Notes: generated from the letters alone by a model not told the origin. Positions 51,451 to 61,311 are shown, numbered from the stretch's first letter. The stretch is DNA of 64,000 bases from Mesorhizobium huakuii (GCF_030160235.1 NZ_BSNY01000047.1:248001-312000); one strand, 5' to 3'. Made by a program: numbers and translations.

Positions 51451-51488
51451 GAGCATGAGCCCGAAAAGTCTTCGGAAAGATCATGCTC
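51451..51488. repeat. Short GAGCATGA...TCATGCTC palindromic repeat
   Basis: GAGCATGA and TCATGCTC bound a 38-base element with CCCGAAAAGTCTTCGG between them. It is a compact member of the family at 27031-27101. It lies between the L,D-transpeptidase and phosphofructokinase genes, both on the minus strand. Confidence 0.65.
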
Positions 51489-51528
51489 AACCTGGAACGA
51501 GGGCGGCCGCGTGGGCCGCCCAAAACGA

Positions 51529-52329
51529 TCAGATGACGACGACCGGGTTTTTCTTCGAAACGCGGCTGTAGAGGTCGATGATGTCCTGGTTGATCAGGCG
51601 CACGCAGCCCGACGACATCGCCTGGCCGATGCTCCACCATTCGGGCGAGCCATGGATGCGGTAGCCGGTGTCCTTGCCGTCCTGGTAGATGTAGAGCGCG
51701 CGCGCCCCGAGCGGGTTGGTGATGCCGCCGGGCTGGCCGCCCTGCCACTTCACCAGTTCGGGCTTGCGCTGGATCATCTCAGGCGGCGGCGTCCAGGTCG
51801 GCCATTCCCTGCCATACTGGATGTTGGCGCGGCCGGACCAGCGGAAACCGTCCTTGCCGATGCCGACGCCGTAGCGGATGGCGTCGCCGCCCGGCTGGAC
51901 AAGATAGAGCATGCGCTCCTTGAGGTGGACGACGATGGTGCCGGGCGCCTCGCCGGTCGTGTCGACGACGATCTGGCGGCGGAATTCCGGCTTGACCTTC
52001 AGATACGGCACTTCAGGCACGTTGAAACCATTGTCGGTCAAGGCGGCATACATCAGGTCGGGGCTGGTGATGTTCTTGTCGACGCTGATGGCCGGCCGCA
52101 TCGGCGGCACGGAACCGGTGACCGTATTGTCGAGTTCAAGCGCCGGCATGCCGCCGCCGGACGTCGAGCAGCCGGCGGCGCTGAGCAGAGCCAGCGCGCC
52201 TGCCCCGGACAGTATGGCGCGGCGGGAAAGAGGATGATCGGTCTCGATTGCGTCGCCGTTTCGTGGCGACGTCAGACCTTGCGGCAACTCACGCATATAC
52301 CCAAACCCTACGCTGTCGGCGGGAAGCAC
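51529..52329 (-). CDS. L,D-transpeptidase (YkuD), probable Tat lipoprotein
   Basis: This cell-wall enzyme of 266 residues has the YkuD domain (about 125-265) with HGSPEWWSIGQAMSSGCVRL; the Cys in SSGCVRL is the catalytic nucleophile and the His in HGS is its partner. Near residues 33-55 is a twin-arginine stretch RRAILSGAGALALLSAAGC ending in a lipobox-like AAGC, so export as a lipoprotein is likely. It cross-links peptidoglycan or attaches proteins to it. Confidence 0.88.
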   Translation of the reverse strand: MLPADSVGFGYMRELPQGLTSPRNGDAIETDHPLSRRAILSGAGALALLSAAGCSTSGGGMPALELDNTVTGSVPPMRPAISVDKNITSPDLMYAALTDNGFNVPEVPYLKVKPEFRRQIVVDTTGEAPGTIVVHLKERMLYLVQPGGDAIRYGVGIGKDGFRWSGRANIQYGREWPTWTPPPEMIQRKPELVKWQGGQPGGITNPLGARALYIYQDGKDTGYRIHGSPEWWSIGQAMSSGCVRLINQDIIDLYSRVSKKNPVVVI

Positions 52330-52535
52330 GGTCCGGCCGGATAGCGGGCATTTTCATCATTCATGGTTGATAAAGCGTGAATGCCTTGCGCTGCCTGCAT
52401 TTGCGCCTGGCCTGGCGGCATCGCGCCGTCCCGAATGAGGTGGTAACCGGGCGTTCCTGCACAAAAAGACCCAGGTCGGGACATAATCCCGGCACCGGCC
52501 TTTCCTACTCATCAGGCGATCAGCGAGGGGCCTCC

Positions 52536-52658
52536 ATGTGCAAGACGTTAAAAACCGACATCACGCTTTTTGCCGCTGCCATTGTCGCGGCCGCACTGGT
52601 TCTCGGTGCCGATGTCAGCCTGGCCGATATCGTGAGCACGCTGGGCGGCGCGAACTGA
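52536..52658 (+). CDS. Small hypothetical membrane or exported peptide
   Basis: A 40-residue frame with a hydrophobic stretch (LFAAAIVAAALVLGADVSLA) ending in a signal-peptidase-like Ala-x-Ala region. GAGGGG precedes the ATG at about seven bases. It lies alone in the gap before a LysE gene. I recognise no family; it may be a small membrane protein or a chance frame. Confidence 0.4.
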   Translation: MCKTLKTDITLFAAAIVAAALVLGADVSLADIVSTLGGAN

Positions 52659-52814
52659 CGCCGACCTGTATTTGGCGTAATTGAAATCATCGCAATCCAG
52701 GAAAAGCCGTGGCGGGTTTCCGTCCGTAATCGCGCAAGAAAACGAATATCAAGCCTCTTTACATTCCCCCTGGGCTGAGGATTTATCCTTTTCCTTAACC
52801 CAAGGGAGACAGAC

Positions 52815-53438
52815 ATGTCCTTCGAGAACTGGGCCGCTTTCGCCGCCGCGTCGACCATCCTGCTCATCATTCCGGGGCCAACGATCCTGCTGGTCGTATC
52901 CTATGCGCTCGGCCAGGGCTGGCGCACCGCCTTGCCGATGGCGGTTGGCGTGGCGCTCGGCGACTTCACCGCCATGACCTTGTCGATGCTCGGCATCGGC
53001 GCGCTGCTCGCCGCGTCGGCGACCGTCTTCACCGTCCTGAAGCTGATCGGCGCCGGCTATCTGATCTATCTCGGCGTGAAACTGTTCCGCGCCGGCGGGG
53101 CGCTGAAGGCCGAGCCGCGCACCGATGCGGTGTCCTCGGCCAAGATGATGGCGCATGCCTGGCTGGTCACCGCGCTCAACCCGAAAAGCATCACCTTCTT
53201 CGTCGCCTTCCTGCCGCAGTTCCTCGACCGGCATGCCGATTTCTGGACGCAGATGCTGATCTTCGAGACGACCTTCCTGGCGCTCGCCTTCGCCAATGCC
53301 TTCGGCTATGCGCTGATCGCGGCGCGCGCCCGAAATGTCGTGCGCAATCCCAAGGCGATCCGCATCTTCAACCGCACTGGCGGGACGCTGCTGGTCGGCG
53401 CCGGCATCGCCACGGTGGCGATGCGTTCGGGCAATTGA
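52815..53438 (+). CDS. LysE-family translocator
   Basis: This exporter of 207 residues has six hydrophobic segments and family motifs: IPGPTILLVVSYALGQGWRTALPMAVG near the start, LKLIGAGYLIYLGVKLFRAG, and HAWLVTALNPKSITFFVAFLPQFLD with the NPK box. AAGGGAGA precedes the start. It probably exports amino acids. It is distinct from the LysE-type gene at 26380. Confidence 0.92.
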   Translation: MSFENWAAFAAASTILLIIPGPTILLVVSYALGQGWRTALPMAVGVALGDFTAMTLSMLGIGALLAASATVFTVLKLIGAGYLIYLGVKLFRAGGALKAEPRTDAVSSAKMMAHAWLVTALNPKSITFFVAFLPQFLDRHADFWTQMLIFETTFLALAFANAFGYALIAARARNVVRNPKAIRIFNRTGGTLLVGAGIATVAMRSGN

Positions 53439-53512
53439 GATAAGCCGGCGCGCCCAAGGTGTGTTGAGATTCAGGTCAGGCCGGCCTCACCTGAATATCG
53501 GCACACCTTGCC

Positions 53513-56302
53513 TCACCACTTCACGCTGATACCCACATTGCCCTCGAGGATGCGGCGCTTGTCGCCGCCGAGATTGGTCGTGTAGTCGCCCGTGGCAAAG
53601 AGGCTGACCTTGTCGGTCACCTCAGCAACCACGCCGCCGCCGAACTCGAAGGAGGTCGACCGGCCCTCGGTCGAGATGTCGGTGGTGTCGAAATTGACAT
53701 GGCTTGTGCCGCCGAAATCGTGCCAGATGTTGGCCTTGAGGTAGGGCTGCAGCGCCACGCCGTTGATGGTGGTCTCGCCCTGCAGCCGCGCGCCAAGCCG
53801 GCCGCTGACGCTGTCGTCGGTGTCGAAGGAAACCGACGAGAAGCGGTCGTTGGTGTCGTCGAGCGACAGATGCTGCCAGACCAGTTGCGCCTGCGGCTCG
53901 AGCGTCCAGCCCTGTGCCAGCGCAATGGGATAGCCGCCCTCCAGCGAAGCGGTGACGCCGGTTCCGCCGACATCGATGCCGATGTCGCGCGACGATGTCG
54001 CGTCGCCGCCGAAGAAGGTGGCCATGAGGACGCCGTCAAGATACCAGCCGCCCTGGCCGATGCGGGTCCAGTAACCGCCGACGCTGGTACCGCTGACGTT
54101 GAGGCTGCCGACGGACAGATCGCTCCATCCCAGCGCCTGGCCGCGCACATCGCCCTTCATGTTGGCATAGGCGACGAACAGGCCGGCGCGATCGATCCCG
54201 CCTGAGGCGGTGTCGCGGCCGAACACGTCGAAGCCGGCCTGGAGCCCGAACAGCGAGCCGTCAAAGGAGGGCGACACCGTCCCCGACCAGCCCATCTCAG
54301 CGTCCTGGCCATAGATGCGGCCCCAGACCGGCGACAGCTCGGGGTTCGACAGCAGGCTTTGCTCACCCCGCCGTTCGTGGAAGGTGCCGAGCGTCGTCAT
54401 CGCCAGGTGCTCGGCCACCGGCGGCAAGGCCGAATAGACCGGCACTTCGATGCGGTAGAGCACGATTTCCTGACCCGCCGCCGGTATCGGCAGCTCGGGC
54501 ACGACAGTCGGCACCACCGGTGGCGGCGGTGGCGGATCCGCCGGAGGCGCCGGTGGTGGTGGTGGCGGTGGTTCGGGTTGCGGGTCGCTGGCCTGCACGG
54601 GCGGCGTCGGGTCGACCGGCGGATTGTTGATGTCGCCCTCGCTCGGCGGTGGGGTCGGCGGCAGTTCGGAGGTCGGCGGGGGTGGCGGCTCGACCGCCGG
54701 CGGCACCGGTTCCACTGGCGGGGAGGGCTCGACCGTCGGTGGCGCCGCCGCCGGCGATGTCGGTGTTATCAGCGTCGAGCGCAGGTACCAGTTCTCCTCG
54801 CTGCCGGCACTGACGCCGCCCTTGAAGAGGTAGTATTCGAAGGCGCCGGCGGCGACCGGCCCATCGAGCGCGAAGGTCGAGGCGCCCGAAGTGGCGCCGT
54901 TGGCCGCCTGGACCAGCATGATGCCGTCCTGTGTGGTCGCGGCGCCCGCGCCGCCGACATTGACCACCGAAATGCCGGTCGAGCCCGAAGCCGTGCCGCC
55001 CGACAGCACCAGCCTGTCGGACGCGGAAGAATCGTCACCGAGTTCGGTCTGGACAAGCAGCACGCCGCCTGCCCCGACATAGTTGCCCGAAATCGTCAGC
55101 CGATCGGTCGCGCCGGTGGTGCCGTTGGTCAGGTCGATGCGCCCGGCATTGGTCACCTGCGCCAACTGGCCTGCCGTGAAGGCCTGGATCGTCGAGTTGA
55201 AGCCGCCGCCATAGAGCGTGCTCGAAGCATCGACGCTGAGCGAGCCCGTGCCGGTGCCGCTGTCGCCGAGCTTGAGAGTACCGTCGAGCATCAGCTGTGT
55301 GTCGTTGGTGGCGCTGATGCTTTCCCAGTTCTGGACTCTGGCGATCCCGTCGAGCTTGACGTTGTCGAAGGTCAGCGCATCGGTCCCGAGGCCGCCATTC
55401 AGGGCATCCGTGCCGCCGAGATTGGCGTTGGTGAGGTTGCTGAGCTTGGCGGTATCGTTGTCGGCGCCGAGATCGACGGCGCCATAGATGATACCGCCGC
55501 CATTCCAGACGAAACTGTCGGAGCCAAAGCTCATCAGCACATCGCCGCCGACCGTGCCGCCGGTGATCGTCACGCTGTCATTGCCGCCGCTGACACTGAT
55601 GTTGCCGCCGATCGTGCCGCCCGACAGGATGATGGTGTCCTGGTCGAAGCCGGTGACGAGGTTGCGGTCGATGGTGCCGCCGGACATGTTGAAATAGTTC
55701 TTGTCGAGCTTCATGTTGACCCGGCCGATGCGGCCGCCGGTCATCACCGCATTGTCGCCATCGTCGAAGAAATCGACGATTCGCCCGCCTGTCATGGTGA
55801 ATGTGTCCAGCCCGTCGCCCTGGTTGAGCGATCCGATCTGGCCGCCGCTCATGTTGAAGTCGTCGATGCCGGCGCCCTGCTGGACATTGCCGGCGACGGT
55901 GCCGCCGCCGATGGTGAAGAAATCGGTGCCGTCGCCCTGGTCGACCGTGCCGGTGATGGTGCCGGACTGCATGTTGATACGGTCCGTGCCGGCGCCGAAG
56001 GTGACATTGCCGCTTACCTGCCCGGTGCCGCCGGCGGGAAAGGTCAGCCTGTTGTCGCCGCTGGTATCGGTAAGGCTGCCGCCTGAATCGCCGCTATCGC
56101 AGGTGAAGGTGGTGTTTCCCGCAGACGGAATCAGTACGCAGGCCGCCAGGGCCGCAGAATTTGGCAGCAACACAAGTGCGGTAGTTGCAAGTAAGCTAAT
56201 AAACCATGGATGGATTTGCGGCGGCTTTCGCCACGACAAAGAAATCGACTCATCAGCGTTTTCCGAACGGCTGTTCGGACGCTGTATTTCAAAATGCCGC
56301 AT
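53513..56302 (-). CDS. Autotransporter with repetitive passenger domain
   Basis: This outer-membrane autotransporter has 929 residues. An extended signal region (about 1-53, ending ALAAC) is followed by a passenger with about nine short repeats of the form F-x-M-x-GG-T/R-I-x-G-x-V-x-x-G-x-G-x-D (about 95-290), which would stack as a beta helix. Residues about 505-600 are a proline-rich linker with several runs of Pro. Residues about 640-929 form the beta-barrel, ending VGISVKW with the aromatic C-terminal residue used for outer-membrane assembly. Adhesion or surface display is likely. No protease triad is obvious in the passenger. Confidence 0.9.
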   Translation of the reverse strand: MRHFEIQRPNSRSENADESISLSWRKPPQIHPWFISLLATTALVLLPNSAALAACVLIPSAGNTTFTCDSGDSGGSLTDTSGDNRLTFPAGGTGQVSGNVTFGAGTDRINMQSGTITGTVDQGDGTDFFTIGGGTVAGNVQQGAGIDDFNMSGGQIGSLNQGDGLDTFTMTGGRIVDFFDDGDNAVMTGGRIGRVNMKLDKNYFNMSGGTIDRNLVTGFDQDTIILSGGTIGGNISVSGGNDSVTITGGTVGGDVLMSFGSDSFVWNGGGIIYGAVDLGADNDTAKLSNLTNANLGGTDALNGGLGTDALTFDNVKLDGIARVQNWESISATNDTQLMLDGTLKLGDSGTGTGSLSVDASSTLYGGGFNSTIQAFTAGQLAQVTNAGRIDLTNGTTGATDRLTISGNYVGAGGVLLVQTELGDDSSASDRLVLSGGTASGSTGISVVNVGGAGAATTQDGIMLVQAANGATSGASTFALDGPVAAGAFEYYLFKGGVSAGSEENWYLRSTLITPTSPAAAPPTVEPSPPVEPVPPAVEPPPPPTSELPPTPPPSEGDINNPPVDPTPPVQASDPQPEPPPPPPPAPPADPPPPPPVVPTVVPELPIPAAGQEIVLYRIEVPVYSALPPVAEHLAMTTLGTFHERRGEQSLLSNPELSPVWGRIYGQDAEMGWSGTVSPSFDGSLFGLQAGFDVFGRDTASGGIDRAGLFVAYANMKGDVRGQALGWSDLSVGSLNVSGTSVGGYWTRIGQGGWYLDGVLMATFFGGDATSSRDIGIDVGGTGVTASLEGGYPIALAQGWTLEPQAQLVWQHLSLDDTNDRFSSVSFDTDDSVSGRLGARLQGETTINGVALQPYLKANIWHDFGGTSHVNFDTTDISTEGRSTSFEFGGGVVAEVTDKVSLFATGDYTTNLGGDKRRILEGNVGISVKW

Positions 56303-56527
56303 CGCGTCCCCTCTCAGATCGCGATTACAAGCCCTTCGCCGCGCCGCAATGAAGCCACAATTCGTTCGATTTTACAAAGCCTAATCTGCATTCCATGGTT
56401 GATGAACTGCAAAGGCTGCTGGGATAGACCTTGTGCAGTGCATGATTGGCACGTCCGTGGCCCATGATTTAAGATCGCCTTGGGCCGAAGGGTCTGGGGC
56501 TGTCCCAGGTCGGTCAGAGGATGTTGC

Positions 56528-57850
56528 ATGGCAATCAGGGACGCATTCGGCCTGACATTTTCGGGCGCCACCGAAGCCGGGTTCACGCCCTACAGCCAGG
56601 CCGTGCGTGAGCTGCTGTGCTTTATCGGCGATCCCGTCGCCTCCGTCGACCGTGCCATATCGGCGGATCCCGGTTTCGTCATGGCGCACGTCTTCAAGGG
56701 CTATCTCTTCGGCCTCGCCACCGAGCGCGACGCGACGGCGGTGGCCAGGGCTTGCCACGAGGCGGCGCTGCCGCTTGCCGCGACGGCGCGCGAAGAGGCG
56801 CATGTTCTGGCCCTCGGCCACCTCGCCAACGGGCGCAGGCACGACGCCGCCAGGGTCCTCGAGGATATCGCCATCGAGACCCCGCTCGACGCGCTGGCGC
56901 TGCAGGTCGGGCATCAGATCGACTTCTTCACCGGCAATGCCCGCATGCTGCGTGACCGCATCGCCCGCGCCCTGCCGTCCTGGCAGAGCGATATGCCCGG
57001 TTATCATGGCATCCTCGGCATGCAGGCCTTCGGGCTGGAGGAAATGGGCGACTATATCAGGGCCGAAAAGCTTGGCCGCGCGGCGGTCGAGATCGAACCG
57101 CGCGACGGCTGGGCGCAGCATGCGGTCGCGCATGTCATGGAGATGCAAAGCCGGCAAAGGGACGGCATCGCCTGGATGCGCGCCAATCCCGAAGCCTGGA
57201 CAAAGGAGAGCTTCCTGCAGGTTCACAATTGGTGGCACCTGGCGCTGTTCCACTACGATCTCGGCGAGACCGATCAGGTGCTGGCGCTCTATGACGGACC
57301 GATCTATGGCACGCCATCGGCGATGGCGCTGAACATGGTCGATGCGTCGGCCATCCTGTGGCGGCTGCATCTCGGCGGTATCGATGTTGGCGACCGTTGG
57401 ACGGCGCTCGCCGCCAATTGGCCCAAGGCCGGCGCGGGCGATTATGCCTTTAACGATGCGCATGCGATGATGGCCTTCGTTGGCGCCGGGCTCGACGCCC
57501 CGGCGCGGACCTTGCTCGAGGCCCAGCGCGAGGCGATGCGCGGCGATGGCGACAACGCGGCTTTCACCCGGGATGTCGGCCATCCGCTGACGCTGGCAAT
57601 CAAGGCATTCGGCGAGGCCAACTACAGCGAGGCCGTGCGCCTCATCCGGCCGATCCGGGCGATCGCCAACCGCTTCGGCGGCAGCCACGCACAGCGCGAC
57701 GTCATCGACCTGACGCTGATCGAAGCGGCCTTGCGGGCCGGTGACCGCGCGCTCGCCGGAGCGCTCACGGCCGAGCGCTCGATGGCGCGGCCGGACAGTC
57801 CGCTCACTGTGCTGCTTGCACGACGTGCAGCCGATTTGTCAGAGAATTGA
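56528..57850 (+). CDS. Tetratricopeptide-repeat-like protein
   Basis: This protein of 440 residues is helical throughout, with TPR-like pairs such as GFVMAHVFKGYLFGLATERDATAVARACHEAA and GDYIRAEKLGRAAVEIEPRDGWAQHAVAHVMEMQ. There is no signal peptide or catalytic motif. It resembles a family of cytoplasmic TPR proteins annotated only as hypothetical. The ATG at 56528 follows AGAGG. It is upstream of xylB but separated by 82 bases containing inverted and T-rich sequence, so a shared transcript is uncertain. Confidence 0.8.
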   Translation: MAIRDAFGLTFSGATEAGFTPYSQAVRELLCFIGDPVASVDRAISADPGFVMAHVFKGYLFGLATERDATAVARACHEAALPLAATAREEAHVLALGHLANGRRHDAARVLEDIAIETPLDALALQVGHQIDFFTGNARMLRDRIARALPSWQSDMPGYHGILGMQAFGLEEMGDYIRAEKLGRAAVEIEPRDGWAQHAVAHVMEMQSRQRDGIAWMRANPEAWTKESFLQVHNWWHLALFHYDLGETDQVLALYDGPIYGTPSAMALNMVDASAILWRLHLGGIDVGDRWTALAANWPKAGAGDYAFNDAHAMMAFVGAGLDAPARTLLEAQREAMRGDGDNAAFTRDVGHPLTLAIKAFGEANYSEAVRLIRPIRAIANRFGGSHAQRDVIDLTLIEAALRAGDRALAGALTAERSMARPDSPLTVLLARRAADLSEN

Positions 57851-57932
57851 CCCGAAGCGGATCTTGCCTTAAAAACTGGCTCAGCCAGATTTTTTCGAGA
57901 CCCGAAAAAAATAAATGGCATGGGAGGATGAC

Positions 57933-59387
57933 ATGTATCTCGGCCTCGACCTGGGCACGTCGGGCGTCAAGGCGCTGCTGATCGATGCCGGACAGACCGT
58001 CATCGGCTCCGGCCATGGCTCGCTTGACGTTTCGCGGCCGCATCCCGGCTGGTCCGAACAGGATCCGTCCCACTGGATACGCGCCTGCGAAGACGCGATC
58101 GCCGAACTCAGGGCTTCCCATCCCAGGCAGTTCGCGGCGGTGAAAGGCATCGGCCTGTCCGGCCAGATGCACGGCGCCACCTTGCTCGATTCGGCTGATC
58201 ATGTGCTGCGCCCCTGCATCCTGTGGAACGACACGCGCAGCCATGTCGAGGCAGCGGCGCTCGACGCCGATCCGCGCTTCCGCAAGCTCACCGGCAACAT
58301 CGTTTTCCCCGGCTTCACCGCGCCCAAGCTCGCCTGGGTGAAGAACAACGAACCCGCCGTCTTCGCCAAGGTGGCGAAGGTGCTGCTGCCGAAGGATTTC
58401 CTGCGGCTTTGGCTGACCGGCGAGCACATTTCCGAAATGTCCGACTCGGCGGGCACGTCCTGGCTCGATGTCGGCAAGCGCAGCTGGTCGGCCGAATTGC
58501 TGGCGGCTACGTCGCTCGACGAGAAGCAGATGCCGTCCCTGGTCGAGGGCACTGAGAAGGCCGGCGGTTTGCGCGCCGAATTGGCGTCGAAATGGGGCGT
58601 CGAGGCCGGTATCCCGATTGCCGGTGGCGCCGGCGACAATGCGGCCTCGGCCTGCGGCATGGGCACGGTCGGCGCCGGCCATGCCTTTGTCTCGCTGGGC
58701 ACGTCGGGCGTGCTGTTTGCCGCCAATGCGTCCTATCTGCCCAACCCGGCAAGCGCTGTCCACACCTTCTGCCATGCGCTGCCCGACACCTGGCACCAGA
58801 TGGGCGTCATCCTGTCGGCGACCGATTCGCTCAACTGGCTGTCGGAGATCACTGGAAAGGGCGCGGGTGAACTGACCGCTGAACTCGGCGACGCGCTGAA
58901 GGCGCCGACCGGTGTATCCTTCCTGCCCTACCTCTCGGGCGAGCGCACGCCGCACAATGATTCCGCCATCCGCGGTTCCTTCACCGGGCTGGCGCATGAA
59001 TCGAGCCGCGCAGTGCTGACGCAGGCGGTGCTCGAAGGCGTCGCCTTCGCCTTCCGTGATAGTCTCGAAGCCCTGAAGACAGCCGGCACCACCTTGACGC
59101 GGGTGACGGCGATCGGCGGCGGCTCACGCTCCCGCTACTGGCTGAAATCGATCGCCACCGCGCTGCAGGTGCCGGTGGATATTCCCGCCGACGGCGATTT
59201 CGGCGCCGCCTTCGGCGCCGCCAGGCTCGGCCTGATCGCGGCGACGGGTGCTGATCCGCTGGCCGTCTGCTCCGCGCCAAGGACGGATGCCACGATCGAA
59301 CCGGATGCCAAGCTCGGCGGCGCCTACGCGGACGCCTATCGCCGCTATCGGGCGCTCTATCCGGCAATCAGGGGTGCCACGGCGTGA
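57933..59387 (+). CDS. xylB: Xylulokinase XylB
   Basis: This FGGY-family kinase of 484 residues phosphorylates D-xylulose. It opens YLGLDLGTSGVKALLIDAG (ATP site), has KGIGLSGQMHGATLLD and LWNDTRS for substrate, and the C-terminal AIGGGSRSRYWLKSIATAL. GGGAGG precedes the ATG at 57933. xylA lies 508 bases downstream on the same strand with a small antisense gene between them. Confidence 0.93.
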   Translation: MYLGLDLGTSGVKALLIDAGQTVIGSGHGSLDVSRPHPGWSEQDPSHWIRACEDAIAELRASHPRQFAAVKGIGLSGQMHGATLLDSADHVLRPCILWNDTRSHVEAAALDADPRFRKLTGNIVFPGFTAPKLAWVKNNEPAVFAKVAKVLLPKDFLRLWLTGEHISEMSDSAGTSWLDVGKRSWSAELLAATSLDEKQMPSLVEGTEKAGGLRAELASKWGVEAGIPIAGGAGDNAASACGMGTVGAGHAFVSLGTSGVLFAANASYLPNPASAVHTFCHALPDTWHQMGVILSATDSLNWLSEITGKGAGELTAELGDALKAPTGVSFLPYLSGERTPHNDSAIRGSFTGLAHESSRAVLTQAVLEGVAFAFRDSLEALKTAGTTLTRVTAIGGGSRSRYWLKSIATALQVPVDIPADGDFGAAFGAARLGLIAATGADPLAVCSAPRTDATIEPDAKLGGAYADAYRRYRALYPAIRGATA

Positions 59388-59419
59388 ACGATTTCTCGCC
59401 CACGCCGCAACGTCCCGCC

Positions 59420-59782
59420 TCACTGCGCCGGGACCTTGTCGAGGAAGCCGGTGACGCTCTTCAGGCGGCCGTTTTCGATGACGCCGATGTCGGTGCCTTC
59501 GATCACCGAAGGGACGCCTTCAGGCCCGAGATTCCAGGAAAAGCGGATCTTGTCGGCAAACCCGTCCGGCGTGCCCTTCAGCGAGAAGCGGAAGCCGGCA
59601 AAGCGTTGCTGCACGCCGTCGATGAGCGCCGCGACGCCTTCGTGGCCGTCGCCCTGCATGATCGGATCGCGATAGCTGACGTCTTCGGTGAAGGTGGTCT
59701 TCAGCAATTCGGCGCGGCGACCGGCATCGCTTTCGTTCCAGGCGGTGATGTAACCCTCGGCGATCTTGTTGAGGTCGGTCAT
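59420..59782 (-). CDS. NTF2-like (SnoaL-fold) protein
   Basis: This small protein of 120 residues has the cone-shaped NTF2 fold pattern: IAEGYITAWNESDAGRRAELL, FTEDVSYRDPIMQGDGHEGVAALID, and FSWNLG...VIEGTDIGVIENGRLKSVTGF. Members bind or convert small molecules, or pair with redox enzymes; no specific role is visible. It lies antisense between xylB and xylA, divergent from xylA. Confidence 0.83.
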   Translation of the reverse strand: MTDLNKIAEGYITAWNESDAGRRAELLKTTFTEDVSYRDPIMQGDGHEGVAALIDGVQQRFAGFRFSLKGTPDGFADKIRFSWNLGPEGVPSVIEGTDIGVIENGRLKSVTGFLDKVPAQ

Positions 59783-59846
59783 GGTCTGTCTCCTTTGTTG
59801 AGTGGCTTTGACACGACCCTTTTCACCCTACGGTAGACCGAAACCA

Positions 59847-59863
59847 ATTACGCCTGAGGTAAT
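59847..59863. promoter_or_regulatory. Inverted repeat upstream of xylA
   Basis: ATTAC (59847-59851) and GTAAT (59859-59863) are perfect arms with a seven-base spacer, 33 bases before the xylA start in the 113-base divergent gap. It could be a xylose-regulator site. No regulator gene is adjacent. Confidence 0.3.
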
Positions 59864-59895
59864 CAGGGCGAACTATTCGAGAGAGGACAGAAATC

Positions 59896-61221
59896 ATGAG
59901 CAGCGGATTTTTCGGCGATATCCAGAAGATCAAATATGAGGGGCCGGATTCGACCAATCCGCTGGCCTACCGGTTCTACAATCCTGACGAGGTCGTCGCC
60001 GGCAAGCGGCTGGAAGACCATCTGCGCTTCGCCGTCGCCTACTGGCACTCCTTTGCCTGGCCGGGCGGCGACCCCTTCGGCGGCCAGACCTTCGACCGCC
60101 CCTGGTTCCCCAAGGCCGGCGGCATCGACACGATGGAACTGGCCAAGCTCAAGGCCGACGTCGCCTTCGAGATGTTCTCGCTGCTCGGCGCGCCCTATTT
60201 CTGCTTCCACGACGCCGATGTCCGCCCAGAGGGCAAGGACTTTTCCGAGAGTGCCGCCCGTCTCGACGAGATCGCCGACTATTTCGCCGGCAAGATGAAG
60301 CAGACTGGGGTCAAGCTGCTCTGGGGAACGGCGAACCTCTTCTCGCACCGTCGCTTCATGTCGGGCGCCGCCACCAATCCCGATCCGGATGTCTTTGCCT
60401 ATGCGGCGGCGACGGTGAAGAGCTGCATCGACGTCACCAAGCGGCTGAAGGGCGAGAACTATGTGCTGTGGGGCGGGCGCGAAGGCTATGAGACGCTGCT
60501 CAACACCGACCTTGCCCGCGAGCAGGAACAGGCCGGACGCTTCCTCAGCCTCGTCGTCGACTACAAGCACAAGATCGGCTTCAAGGGCACCATCCTGATC
60601 GAGCCGAAGCCGCAGGAGCCGACGAAGCACCAGTATGATTACGACGTCGCCACCGTCTATGGCTTCCTCAAGCGCTTCGGCCTGGAGAAGGAGGTCAAGC
60701 TCAACATCGAGCAGGGCCACGCCATCCTGGCCGGCCATTCCTTCGAGCACGAACTGGCGCTGGCCAATGCGCTCGGCGTCTTCGGTTCGATCGACATGAA
60801 CCGCAACGACTACCAGTCGGGCTGGGACACCGACCAGTTCCCCAACAACGTGCCGGAAATGGCGCTGGCCTACTACCAGGTCCTGCAGGCCGGTGGCTTC
60901 AAGACCGGCGGCACCAATTTCGACGCCAAGCTGCGCCGCCAGTCGCTCGACCCGCAGGACCTGCTGATCGGTCACATCGGCGGCATGGATGCCTGCGCAC
61001 GTGGTCTCAAGGCCGCGGCCCGCATGGTCGAGGACAAGGCGCTGTCGGCGCCGCTGGCCGAGCGCTATGCCGGCTGGAACACGGCAGAGGGCAAGGCAAT
61101 GCTGTCGGGCAAGCGCACGCTGGAGGACATCGCCGAGCGCGTGGTGAAGAAGAAGATCGAGCCGCAGCCGCGCTCAGGCCGCCAGGAATTGCTGGAAAAC
61201 ATCGTCAACCGCTACGTCTGA
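59896..61221 (+). CDS. xylA: Xylose isomerase XylA
   Basis: This metal-dependent TIM-barrel isomerase of 441 residues interconverts D-xylose and D-xylulose. Its length marks it as the class II type. Signatures are [12 protein letters not shown] (catalytic His-Asp), [33 protein letters not shown] and [22 protein letters not shown] precedes the ATG. With xylB it completes entry of xylose into the pentose phosphate pathway; a xylose importer is not in the window. Confidence 0.97.
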   Translation: MSSGFFGDIQKIKYEGPDSTNPLAYRFYNPDEVVAGKRLEDHLRFAVAYWHSFAWPGGDPFGGQTFDRPWFPKAGGIDTMELAKLKADVAFEMFSLLGAPYFCFHDADVRPEGKDFSESAARLDEIADYFAGKMKQTGVKLLWGTANLFSHRRFMSGAATNPDPDVFAYAAATVKSCIDVTKRLKGENYVLWGGREGYETLLNTDLAREQEQAGRFLSLVVDYKHKIGFKGTILIEPKPQEPTKHQYDYDVATVYGFLKRFGLEKEVKLNIEQGHAILAGHSFEHELALANALGVFGSIDMNRNDYQSGWDTDQFPNNVPEMALAYYQVLQAGGFKTGGTNFDAKLRRQSLDPQDLLIGHIGGMDACARGLKAAARMVEDKALSAPLAERYAGWNTAEGKAMLSGKRTLEDIAERVVKKKIEPQPRSGRQELLENIVNRYV

Positions 61222-61311
61222 AGCCTGACTTCTGGACCGACATCCGCCTGATGTGGCTGAAAGCGGCCGTGATCGCCGTTTGCTAGTCCACTCCCTCGAA
61301 GGGAGAAGACA

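Noticed and set aside
54480-54760. Possible simple-sequence repeat or CRISPR-like array in the GC-rich GGCGGTGG stretch
   Set aside because: It is the coding sequence of the autotransporter's proline-rich linker. There are no regular spacers.
54359-56086. Arg/Asp-rich open frame opposite the autotransporter
   Set aside because: Its Arg/Trp-rich start is the complement of the Pro linker and the rest is the complement of the repeats. It shows no domain.
57880-57910. Terminator between the TPR gene and xylB
   Set aside because: CTGGCTCAGCCAG followed by ATTTTTT and a TTTTTTCG/CGAAAAAA pair look suggestive, but the first stem has almost no loop and the second is only A/T-rich, so the evidence is too weak to list.
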